Positions 1 through 6,679 of a DNA stretch of 8,832 nt are shown here, one piece after another (the first letter of the stretch is position 1; the number at the start of each line of letters is the position of its first letter). Source of the DNA: Sphingomonadales bacterium (GTDB taxonomy: Bacteria > Pseudomonadota > Alphaproteobacteria > Sphingomonadales > Sphingomonadaceae). The stretch covers positions 1 through 8,832 of the forward strand of contig JAIYAA010000330.1 of the NCBI GenBank assembly GCA_027489295.1, given 5' to 3'. The notes below the pieces were generated by a model, which saw only the letters and a list, made by a program, of their open reading frames with translations, was not told the DNA's origin and made no database searches. The translations under genes and the position numbers were made by a program.

Positions 1-492
1 CCAGGCGTCGCGATAGCCGGCGGCGTCCACCTCCAGCCCCACGGCCGGGCAATACCATTCGACGAACAGCGCCGCCTCGCGCTGGTAGACGGCGAGATCA
101 TAGGGCGCATCGACGCCAGGCTCGGCGTCATGCAGCTGCACCAGCAGGTCCACCGCCGCCCCATACAGGCCCAGCTCGCGCGCCGGCTCGGCATCGACGG
201 TTTCGCGCAGGCGCACGTCACCGAAATCCTCGAGCAGCACCAGACCCTGCGCCAGATCCTCGTGCAGGATCGCGGGCGCGGCGAAGCCGTTGCGGGTCAG
301 CCAGCGCGCGACCGCGAGGAAGGGACGCGGATCCTCGTGCGGCGGCGGCGCATCCATCAGGATCGCGCTGCGGCCGCCGTCGACCACGCGGAAATAGCGG
401 CGGAACGAGGCATCGCCGGCAACGGGCAGGATGTCTGCCCCTCCCCAACCGGCGGAAGCGAGAAATGCGGGCGCCGAAAGCGGCGGAGTCAT
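1..492 (-). CDS. amgK: Aminoglycoside phosphotransferase-fold sugar kinase, AmgK-like (partial, 3' end cut by window)
   Basis: This is the N-terminal 164 residues of an APH/choline-kinase fold protein; the rest lies beyond base 1. It starts at the ATG at 492-490, overlapping the tsaE stop by four bases (ATGA). Visible family marks are the N-lobe segment LPVAGDASFRRYFRV (residues 22-36), ILMDAPPP (44-51) and the hinge-like VLLEDFGD (85-92). The catalytic HxDxxxxN loop and the metal-binding Asp are not in the window, so activity cannot be judged. Proteins of this type next to tsaE in Proteobacteria include AmgK, the cytoplasmic kinase that phosphorylates the anomeric carbon of N-acetylmuramate and N-acetylglucosamine in peptidoglycan recycling, feeding the uridylyltransferase MurU. 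A murU-like gene just downstream would support this name. The family is fairly certain; the AmgK function is inferred from the N-terminal motif and the neighbours. A generic phosphotransferase is the alternative. Its expression is probably translationally coupled to tsaE. Confidence 0.82.
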   Translation of the reverse strand, partial: MTPPLSAPAFLASAGWGGADILPVAGDASFRRYFRVVDGGRSAILMDAPPPHEDPRPFLAVARWLTRNGFAAPAILHEDLAQGLVLLEDFGDVRLRETVDAEPARELGLYGAAVDLLVQLHDAEPGVDAPYDLAVYQREAALFVEWYCPAVGLEVDAAGYRDAW

Positions 493-947
493 GTCAACGG
501 CCATCGGCCTTCCCATGCCGAGGGCACGCGCGCTGTCAAGCGACGGGTGCCGTCGGCCGCGACGTCCAGCGTCAGCCACAGGGCGTCGAGCCAATATGCG
601 TCGCCCAGCCGCTCGGGCCATTCGACGATCAGCAGCGAATCGCCGCGGGCGTCGTCCAGCCCCAGTTCCTCGGCTTCTTCCGGATCCTCGATCCGGTACA
701 GGTCGACATGCAGCACCGGCAGCCGCACCTCGGGCGGATCATAGGGCTGGACGATCGCGAAGCTCGGCGACGGCGCCTCGCCCTCAAGACCGAGCGCCGC
801 GAGCAGCCCGCGCGCGATGCTGGTCTTGCCCGCGCCCAGCGGGCCGGACAGCGCGATCACGTCGCCAGGGCCGACCACCGCCGCCAGCGCCGCGCCCAGC
901 GCGAGTGCCGCGTCCAGCGAGGCCAGTTGCATCCCATTCCCGGTCAT
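489..947 (-). CDS. tsaE: tRNA t6A37 biosynthesis ATPase TsaE (YjeE family)
   Basis: A complete 152-residue protein of the usual TsaE length. TsaE is the cytoplasmic ATPase partner of TsaD and TsaB, needed for multiple rounds of threonylcarbamoyl transfer to A37 of ANN-decoding tRNAs, and is normally essential. The P-loop GPLGAGKTS is at residues 35-43. It is followed by the family segments SPSF (60-63, usually SPTF), HVDLYR (80-85) and VEWPER (108-113). All the motifs expected of an active enzyme are present. The ATG at 947-945 overlaps the divL stop in an ATGA junction, and the stop at 491-489 overlaps the start of the next gene in the same way, so it is the middle cistron of a coupled operon. 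A second Met at residue 6 (codon 932-930) is a possible start, but neither has a clear ribosome site and the overlap geometry favours the first. Confidence 0.95.
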   Translation of the reverse strand: MTGNGMQLASLDAALALGAALAAVVGPGDVIALSGPLGAGKTSIARGLLAALGLEGEAPSPSFAIVQPYDPPEVRLPVLHVDLYRIEDPEEAEELGLDDARGDSLLIVEWPERLGDAYWLDALWLTLDVAADGTRRLTARVPSAWEGRWPLT

Positions 948-3283
948 CCGCGCGGCAACTCCACCGTGACGAGCGTCCCCTGCCCCGGCTCGGAGATCAG
1001 CTCGATCCGCCCGCCATGCGCCTCGACAAACTGCTTGGCGAGCGGCAAGCCCAGGCCCAGCGCGCGATCGCCGCCACGCGAGGTGCCGACCTGCGCGAAG
1101 CGATCGAAGGCACGCGCCACCGCCTCCGGCGCCATGCCCGGCCCGTCGTCGCTCACGATCACCCGCGCCACCCGCGCATTGCCGTCGAGGTGGAGCAGCA
1201 CGCGGCCCCCCTCCGGGGTATGCGACACGGCGTGGCGCAGCAGATGCTCCACCGTCTGGCGGATGCGGCGGGCATCGCCCTGCACCACGCCGGCGGTGCC
1301 GGCATCCTCGATCACCAGCTCGATCGCCTTGCCCTTGGCGAGCGGCGCGATCACGTCGGCCGCGCTGGTGGCGGCGAGCTCGACATCGACCGTCTCGCGC
1401 TCGATCGGCTGGCCCTCGCTCTGGGTTAGGTCGAGCACGTCGTCGATCAGCCCGCCCAGGCGATCGACCGACATCAGGATCGCCTCGACATATTCCTTGC
1501 CGTCCGCGCTGAGCTTGCCGGCGAACCCGCCCTGCAGCATCTCGCCGAAGCCCTTGATCGAGGTCAGCGGCGTGCGAAGCTCGTAGCTCATATTGGCGAC
1601 GAAGGCGGTGCGAACGCGGTCCGCCGCCTCCAGCGCCTCGTTGCGGTCGCGCAGCGCGCGCTCCACCCGCTGGCGATCGGTCGTGTCGAGCATCGTCACC
1701 AGCGCATTACCGTCGGGCAGCGGCACCGCGGCGATATCGAAATGCCGGCCGTTGGCGAAGGTGATGCTCGATCCGCGTTGCTGGCGGTCCTTGGCGGCGA
1801 GCCGGATCAGGTCGCCGATGATCTCCGCCCGCGCCGGATTGACCAGCTTGACGCCCGCGGTCTTCACCAGCGTGCCGATCTGCGGGTGCCCGTCGAGGAA
1901 TCCGTCCTCGAAGCCCCAGACCTGGCGGAACTTGCGGTTCCACAACTGCAGCCGCCCCTTGCCGAACACGGCCACCGCCTCGGCCAGGCTGTCCAGCGTC
2001 GCGGTGCGCACCTGCTGCATCTCGCCATGCTCGCGCTGCAGTTCGAACTGCTGGGTCTGGTCCTCGAAGATCAGCAGCAGCCCGCCTTCGGGCAGCGGCT
2101 GGCCGACGACGCGGAGATGGGTGGTGCCGATGCTCCAGCTTTCCTCGACCGCTTCCGGCGCGGTGAACCATTCGCGGCGCTCGGCCTTCCAATGGGGAAA
2201 GTCGCGCACGTCGGGCAGTTTGCGCGCCTCGCGCATCCGCTCCAGCACGCGGTCGAATTCGGGGCGATCGGCCAGCCATTCGTTCTTCATCGCGAACAGA
2301 CGGCGGAACGGCTGGTTGCAGAAGACCAGGCTGCGGTCCGAACCGAACTGCGCGACACCGGCAGACATGCGATCGAGCATCGCCCGCTGCGCCTCGCCGA
2401 AGCGCTTGAGGCCGCCGCGCACGCGCTCCAGTTCCTCGATGTCGACCGCGAAGCCGGCGATGCCGCCGGTCGGCAACGGCACGTCATGCAGGCGCAGCAT
2501 CCGGCGCGCGCCGGCAATGGTGGCCGGCATCGCCGCCGATTGCGGCTCCTGCGTGTCCCGCGCGATCGCGGCATTGGCGAGCGGCCCGCCCAGCCCTGCA
2601 CCGTCGACCAGCTCCAGCCCGCGCGCCACCACGTCCTCGGCATCGCGGCCTTCCACCGCCCGCACATAGGCCGTGTTGACCATCAGCAGCCGAAGATCGG
2701 GTCCGCGATACCACATCGGCATCGGTGCGGCCTCGATCAGCGCGGTGAGCGCGTCGAACGCGGCGCGCAGCCGATCGGCCTCGCGCTCCAGCCCGCCGAC
2801 TTCGGCCTGGCTATCGGTGGCGTCGAGCACCCAGAGCAGCACGCTGCCCGGCGTCTCCACCGCCTCGGACGCGCGCTCGCCCAGCACCAGCAGCATCCGC
2901 TCGGAGCCGCGCACCGGCAGCGACAGACGAAAGGACTGCCCGGCCCGCTGCGCCGCCTCGATCTGCTCGCCGAGCAACGCCACATCCTCGGGTTCGAGGC
3001 CGGCATCCTTCTGCGAGAGCTTCGCTAGCGACTCGACGGGACCATCGAGGCCGAGCCACGCGGCAAGGCGCGGCGACATCTCGATCCGGCCATCGGCGCG
3101 CGCTACCATCGGCAGCGCGGGCGAGGTCCGCGAAAAGCGCAGCAGGCGGCGGTTCTGCTCATAGGCGGTTCGCGCGGCCGCGCGGGCGGCGAGTCCGGCA
3201 TAGAGCGCCCAGATCGCGGCGATCAGCACGAAGGCGATCACCGCGCCCGCAATCGCGGCGCTGCTCTGCGAGAGAATAATCAC
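944..3283 (-). CDS. divL: DivL-type PAS sensor pseudo-histidine kinase with Tyr in the H-box
   Basis: A 779-residue membrane-anchored kinase-like protein, close to Caulobacter DivL in length (about 769). One hydrophobic segment (about 9-31) is followed by what read as four PAS-like units (about 48-155, 174-285, 297-412, 425-535) joined by charged helical linkers. A HisKA-like helix pair (about 555-620) and a HATPase_c domain (about 670-777) follow. The H-box reads FVANMSYELRTPLTSI, with Tyr567 (TAC, bases 1585-1583) where histidine kinases have the phosphoacceptor His. This is the hallmark of DivL (Tyr550 in Caulobacter). In the ATPase domain the G1 box (SDDGPG, 711-716) and G2 box (GLGL, 743-746) are kept, but the N-box is degenerate: His684 replaces the metal-binding Asn. 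In Caulobacter DivL acts at the membrane as a receptor for DivK~P and an allosteric activator of CckA, controlling CtrA; the same role is inferred here. The start is GTG; an in-frame TAA lies 12 codons upstream and no ATG lies between. No ribosome site directly precedes the GTG. Confidence 0.93.
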   Translation of the reverse strand: MIILSQSSAAIAGAVIAFVLIAAIWALYAGLAARAAARTAYEQNRRLLRFSRTSPALPMVARADGRIEMSPRLAAWLGLDGPVESLAKLSQKDAGLEPEDVALLGEQIEAAQRAGQSFRLSLPVRGSERMLLVLGERASEAVETPGSVLLWVLDATDSQAEVGGLEREADRLRAAFDALTALIEAAPMPMWYRGPDLRLLMVNTAYVRAVEGRDAEDVVARGLELVDGAGLGGPLANAAIARDTQEPQSAAMPATIAGARRMLRLHDVPLPTGGIAGFAVDIEELERVRGGLKRFGEAQRAMLDRMSAGVAQFGSDRSLVFCNQPFRRLFAMKNEWLADRPEFDRVLERMREARKLPDVRDFPHWKAERREWFTAPEAVEESWSIGTTHLRVVGQPLPEGGLLLIFEDQTQQFELQREHGEMQQVRTATLDSLAEAVAVFGKGRLQLWNRKFRQVWGFEDGFLDGHPQIGTLVKTAGVKLVNPARAEIIGDLIRLAAKDRQQRGSSITFANGRHFDIAAVPLPDGNALVTMLDTTDRQRVERALRDRNEALEAADRVRTAFVANMSYELRTPLTSIKGFGEMLQGGFAGKLSADGKEYVEAILMSVDRLGGLIDDVLDLTQSEGQPIERETVDVELAATSAADVIAPLAKGKAIELVIEDAGTAGVVQGDARRIRQTVEHLLRHAVSHTPEGGRVLLHLDGNARVARVIVSDDGPGMAPEAVARAFDRFAQVGTSRGGDRALGLGLPLAKQFVEAHGGRIELISEPGQGTLVTVELPRG

Positions 3284-3306
3284 CGGAAGAGACGCCGACC
3301 CACCAT
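3280..3306 (-). other. Candidate 8-codon leader reading frame coupled to divL
   Basis: An ATG at 3306-3304 begins the tiny frame MVGRRLFR. Its TGA (3282-3280) overlaps the divL GTG start (3283-3281) as GTGA. AAGGA lies 7 bases upstream of this ATG (AAGGAT at 3318-3313), while the divL GTG has no Shine-Dalgarno of its own. A ribosome could therefore load at the mini-frame and re-initiate at divL. This is inferred from geometry alone; the peptide may have no function of its own, and the AAGGA could instead act directly on divL at a long distance (about 30 bases, which would be unusual). Confidence 0.4.
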
Positions 3307-3334
3307 CGTCCCATCCTTATGCGAAACCGCGCTC

Positions 3335-3369
3335 AAACGAAAAGGGGCCCGGCGGATGCCGAGCCCCTT
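3335..3369 (-). terminator. Intrinsic terminator of the TonB-dependent receptor gene
   Basis: On the minus strand, 12-base arms (3369-3358 and 3353-3342) pair as AAGGGGCTCGGC with GCCGGGCCCCTT, with one G-U wobble, around an ATCC loop. The tail is T-rich (TTCGTTT). It begins 23 bases after the receptor stop codon. The G-U pair becomes a C-A mismatch in plus-strand RNA, so the hairpin is best formed in the minus-strand transcript. Confidence 0.9.
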
Positions 3370-3392
3370 CGCGCTCATTTTCCTTCGATCGG

Positions 3393-6300
3393 TCAGAACT
3401 TCACGCTTGCCGCGATCCGCGCATACCGGCCGAGGATGCCCGAGAAATAGGTCACCGTGCCGCCGCCGGCCGGGGCCGGATAGGGCGGGCTCACGTCGAA
3501 CACATTGTCGACGATCAGCTTCAGCCCGAACTGCTGGTTGACCCGCACGCCCAGCGTCGCATTGATCATCCACCAGTCCTTCACGCCCGTGATGTTGCGG
3601 GTGTTCGGGGCCTCGTCGAGGTCATAGGCGCCCTTGCCGGTATACTGGGCCTGCACCAGCGCGTTGAAGTGATCGCTCTCGTAGGTCAGGTTCGCCGTGC
3701 CCGAGTGCCGCGGATAGCCGATCTCGCCCGCGGAGTGGTTGATGTCACCCACGCCAACCCGCTGCTCCAGCTTGTCCCGGTAGAAATAGTTCACCGAGAG
3801 GCCCGCCACGCCGCTGCTCGACATGCCGACGCGCGACAGCGGCAGGCGATAGGCCGCCGTCACCGTCAGGCCCGCCGTCTCGTAGGACGATGCGTTGTAA
3901 TAGCCTTCGCGGATGGCGGTGATCTGACCGCTCGAATCGCGCGTCACCAGCCCGCAGAAGCTGTTCGGATAGCTGGCCGAATCGTAGCAGGCGTTGAGGA
4001 TGTCGTCGCCGCCGAGCGAGACGATCGCCTGCTTCAGCTTGATGTCCACCCAGTCGACCGCGATCGTCAGGCTCTTGGCGAAACGCGGCTGGATGATCGC
4101 GCCGGCCGTCCAGCTGTTTGCCACTTCGTTGCGCAGGTTCGGGTTGCCCGAAACCGTCACCGGCACGGTGAAGTTGCTGTAGTTCGACACGAAGTTCGGC
4201 GAATCGATCCCTGCTGCGCGGCAGTTTGCCTGGCGCACGGCCGGGTTCGGGCCGCTCTGATAGTTGTTGAGGTCGCACGGATCGGCGCCGCTGTCGAACG
4301 CGCGCGAGGTCGGGTTGAACGCCTCGGTGATTGCCGGCGAGCGGATCGAGCGGGTGTAGTTGCCGCGGAAGGTCAGGTCCGAGATGAAGCCGAGGCGGCC
4401 ACCCGCGGTCCAGGCCCAGTCGCCACCCGACAGCGAGTTGTCGACATAGCGCGCCGCGCCGTCGAACTCGACCGTCTTGAGCCAGCTGATGCCGTTCTTG
4501 GCGCTGACGAAGGGGATCACCAGTTCGCCGAACGCTTCATTGGTGTGGAACTTGCCCGTCAGCGGATCGATCGGGATGCTACGGCCATATTGGGTCCGCG
4601 TGCCGTCGCCATTGTCCTGGCCGTAGTAGAAGGCGCCCGGATCGAACGCGGTCTTCTCTTGGCGATGCTCATAGCCCGCCGAAATGCTGACGTCGTTGCC
4701 GAACAGCGTCGCGATCGGGCCGGTGACGTTGGCGTTGAATACCAGCTGCTCGTTGGTCGAGACCGGACGGGCAATCGCGAAGATATAGTCCTTCGCGGCC
4801 TGGCTGGCCTGGCCGATGCCCAGGATGTTGAGCGGTGCGCAGGTCTTGCTGATCGTGTCGGCGGTGGAGTTCACCACGCCCGGGCGGCAGGTGATGTTGC
4901 CGCTCGCGTCGCGCACCGCGTCGATCGCGTTGAAGAAGTTCTGGTTGTCCAGCTCGAAGTTGCGGCCCTTGGTCTGCGAGCGGCCGTAGTTGACCGATGC
5001 TTCCCAGTTGAAGCTGCGGCTGCCGATACCGAAGTCACCCGCGAGGCCACCGACGAAGCGGTAGGTCGAGATGTTGGCCTCGGCGCGGCCGGTGGTCAGG
5101 TCGCTGAGCGCGCGGCCGACATAGAACTCGTTCTGGCCGGGTGCGAGGTTGGCGGCGATCGTCGCACGGTCGGCGGTGCTCAGATACGGGTTGTTGAGCG
5201 ACACGATCAGGTTGCCGTCCGGCGTACCCGCCGCATCGAACAGGCCGGTGTTATAGTTGGGCTGATCGATCAGGTTCACGCCCTTGGTGTGCGTGTACCA
5301 GCCTTCGCCAAAGAAGCGGATGTGGTCGGTCAGCTCATAGTTGAGCTGCGCGCTGGCGATGTAGCGCTCGGAGTTGGTGAGCAGGTTGCTCTGTGCCGGC
5401 AGGTCGAAGCCGTTGCCGCCGCTGCTGATATAGCCTTGGCGCAGCACGGTGCCGAGGTCGAGCGGCACCAGCGTGCCGTTCGCGCCGAACTGCAGCAGCT
5501 GCCCCGCCGCGTTGCGGATGCCCGAACGGCTGGCGAGGTAATCATCGTCGCTGAACGGCACGCCACCGGTGGTGAACGCCGAATAGCGCTGCTGCGGATA
5601 GAGCAGACGACGGAACTGCGAATTGGCCGAGGCCGGAGGCGTGCCGAAGAAATTGCCCTGCGCGGTGATCGACCGATCGCTGGCGACCAGACCGGTGGTG
5701 TGGTTGTACTCACCCGACACCACGATGTTGCCGCGGCCCTCGGCGAAGTTCTTGCCGGCAAGGACGTTCAGCCGGGCCTCGGGCGCGTCCCCGCGCGCCG
5801 AAATGCCGTACTGGCCCCCGAACTCAAGCCCCTGGTAATCCTTCTTCAGGATGATGTTGACCGTACCCGCGATCGCGTCCGAGCCATAGATCGGCGCGCC
5901 GCCAACAGCCACGGTCTCGATCCGCTGGACCAGCGTGGTCGGAATGTTGTTGAGGTCGACCTGGGTACCCGGGCTTACGGGTCCGAAGATGCTGGCGGTG
6001 TTCGACGAGACGAAGCGGCGGCCGTTGACCAGCACGAGCGTGCGCTGGGTGCCAAGGCCGAAGAAGTCGACGAAGGTCTGCGAGGGGCCGAACGACGACT
6101 GCGCGCCGACCGAGCTGTTGCCCGGCGGGCCGAACGCCGGAATTTCGCGCAGCGCCTGGCCGACATTGGTGTAGCCGCGCGATTCGATCTGCGCGGCGCC
6201 GACGACCTGGGTCGGCTGGACCGTGTCGAATTCGGGACGCGCGATGCGCGAGCCGGTAACGACGATCTCGGTCTGTTCCTGCGCGGCGGGCGGCGTGTCC

Positions 6301-6419
6301 TGACCGGCCGGGGCGCTGGTCTGCGCAAGCGCGGGCATTGCGAGCTGGGCGAAGGCGAGAGCGGCGACGGACGCCGTGAGACGCAGGCCGGCGCCGTGGC
6401 CGGTAACATTGAGACGCAT
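3393..6419 (-). CDS. TonB-dependent outer-membrane receptor
   Basis: A full-length 1008-residue TonB-dependent receptor, which imports a ligand across the outer membrane using TonB-ExbBD energy. It has a Sec signal peptide with likely cleavage at ALA-Q (after residue 32), a Pro/Gln-rich linker, and a TonB-box-like segment TEIVVTGSRI (50-59) typical of sphingomonads and Caulobacter. The plug domain follows (about 65-195), with VLVNGRRFV (129-137) and the segment ending IYGSDAIAGTVNIILKK (177-193). The rest is beta-barrel, ending in Phe (ARIAASVKF) as outer-membrane barrels usually do. Six cysteines occur as close pairs (511/527, 715/733, 811/822), which suggests disulfides in extracellular loops. 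The ATG is preceded by AGGGG at a 7-base spacing. No N-terminal signalling (STN) domain is present, and no sigma or anti-sigma gene is adjacent. The ligand cannot be read from the sequence: flanking genes are housekeeping and give no substrate clue. It is bounded by terminators on both sides, so it is probably monocistronic. Confidence 0.96.
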   Translation of the reverse strand: MRLNVTGHGAGLRLTASVAALAFAQLAMPALAQTSAPAGQDTPPAAQEQTEIVVTGSRIARPEFDTVQPTQVVGAAQIESRGYTNVGQALREIPAFGPPGNSSVGAQSSFGPSQTFVDFFGLGTQRTLVLVNGRRFVSSNTASIFGPVSPGTQVDLNNIPTTLVQRIETVAVGGAPIYGSDAIAGTVNIILKKDYQGLEFGGQYGISARGDAPEARLNVLAGKNFAEGRGNIVVSGEYNHTTGLVASDRSITAQGNFFGTPPASANSQFRRLLYPQQRYSAFTTGGVPFSDDDYLASRSGIRNAAGQLLQFGANGTLVPLDLGTVLRQGYISSGGNGFDLPAQSNLLTNSERYIASAQLNYELTDHIRFFGEGWYTHTKGVNLIDQPNYNTGLFDAAGTPDGNLIVSLNNPYLSTADRATIAANLAPGQNEFYVGRALSDLTTGRAEANISTYRFVGGLAGDFGIGSRSFNWEASVNYGRSQTKGRNFELDNQNFFNAIDAVRDASGNITCRPGVVNSTADTISKTCAPLNILGIGQASQAAKDYIFAIARPVSTNEQLVFNANVTGPIATLFGNDVSISAGYEHRQEKTAFDPGAFYYGQDNGDGTRTQYGRSIPIDPLTGKFHTNEAFGELVIPFVSAKNGISWLKTVEFDGAARYVDNSLSGGDWAWTAGGRLGFISDLTFRGNYTRSIRSPAITEAFNPTSRAFDSGADPCDLNNYQSGPNPAVRQANCRAAGIDSPNFVSNYSNFTVPVTVSGNPNLRNEVANSWTAGAIIQPRFAKSLTIAVDWVDIKLKQAIVSLGGDDILNACYDSASYPNSFCGLVTRDSSGQITAIREGYYNASSYETAGLTVTAAYRLPLSRVGMSSSGVAGLSVNYFYRDKLEQRVGVGDINHSAGEIGYPRHSGTANLTYESDHFNALVQAQYTGKGAYDLDEAPNTRNITGVKDWWMINATLGVRVNQQFGLKLIVDNVFDVSPPYPAPAGGGTVTYFSGILGRYARIAASVKF

Positions 6420-6623
6420 GTACGAACCCCTTTTCTGTACGCTTCGGTACGGTCCTGTCCACGATCGACCCCATCACTGCGTCCGGGATTTTGCCGAGGT
6501 TGCAGGCACGTTTCGGAAAACGGACAAAAAGCGGTTCAGGATGCAGATTGCGAAACAAAGCCCCGCTTTCCTTGCAACCGTTGCCGATAGGCAACACGTT
6601 TGTCACACAGGCGCGCGTCCAGC
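6420..6623 (-). promoter_or_regulatory. Leader/promoter region of the receptor gene
   Basis: About 200 bases separate the ahcY terminator from the receptor ATG and hold no supported gene. The promoter must be here because the upstream terminator is strong, but I could not pick a convincing -35/-10 pair. Near the upstream end lies the inverted repeat GTTGCC-GATA-GGCAAC (6580-6595), a possible operator. The ribosome site GGGG is at 6427-6430. Confidence 0.5.
6580..6595. repeat. Short inverted repeat upstream of the receptor gene
   Basis: Perfect 6-base arms GTTGCC and GGCAAC are separated by GATA. It lies about 160 bases upstream of the receptor ATG and 28 bases past the ahcY terminator T-run. 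It could be a regulator site for the receptor, but at this size it may be chance. Confidence 0.35.
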
Positions 6624-6652
6624 AAAAAGGCCGCCCCCTTGCAGGGGCGGCC
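6624..6652 (-). terminator. Intrinsic terminator of ahcY
   Basis: On the minus strand, GGCCGCCCC (6652-6644) pairs perfectly with GGGGCGGCC (6637-6629) across a 6-base loop and is followed by five T (6628-6624). It starts 27 bases after the ahcY stop. It is a textbook rho-independent terminator separating ahcY from the receptor gene. Confidence 0.94.
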
Positions 6653-6679
6653 CTCTCGAAACCGGCGATGACGCCAGGA

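Noticed and set aside
1561..1620. Possibility that the missing H-box His is a sequencing or decay artefact
   Set aside because: The reading frame is intact over 779 codons, the flanking H-box residues are conserved, and Tyr at this site is the known DivL signature.
431..3028. Several plus-strand open frames of 160-430 residues opposite divL and tsaE
   Set aside because: All are antisense to recognised proteins and have Arg/Ala/Ser-rich shadow composition without motifs.
3280..3573. 97-codon minus-strand frame across the receptor 3' end into the divL start
   Set aside because: It reads out of frame through the receptor tail and straight through the terminator hairpin, so it is not a gene as a whole. 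Only its last eight codons, with their own ribosome site, are kept as a leader candidate.
6437..6450. Inverted repeat GTAC-GCTTCG-GTAC in the receptor leader
   Set aside because: The arms are only four bases and self-complementary, so chance is a sufficient explanation.
3669..6590. 973-residue open frame on the plus strand
   Set aside because: It lies fully antisense to the receptor gene, has low-complexity Arg/Ala/Val-rich composition and no recognisable domain. It is a mirror of the GC-rich codon pattern.
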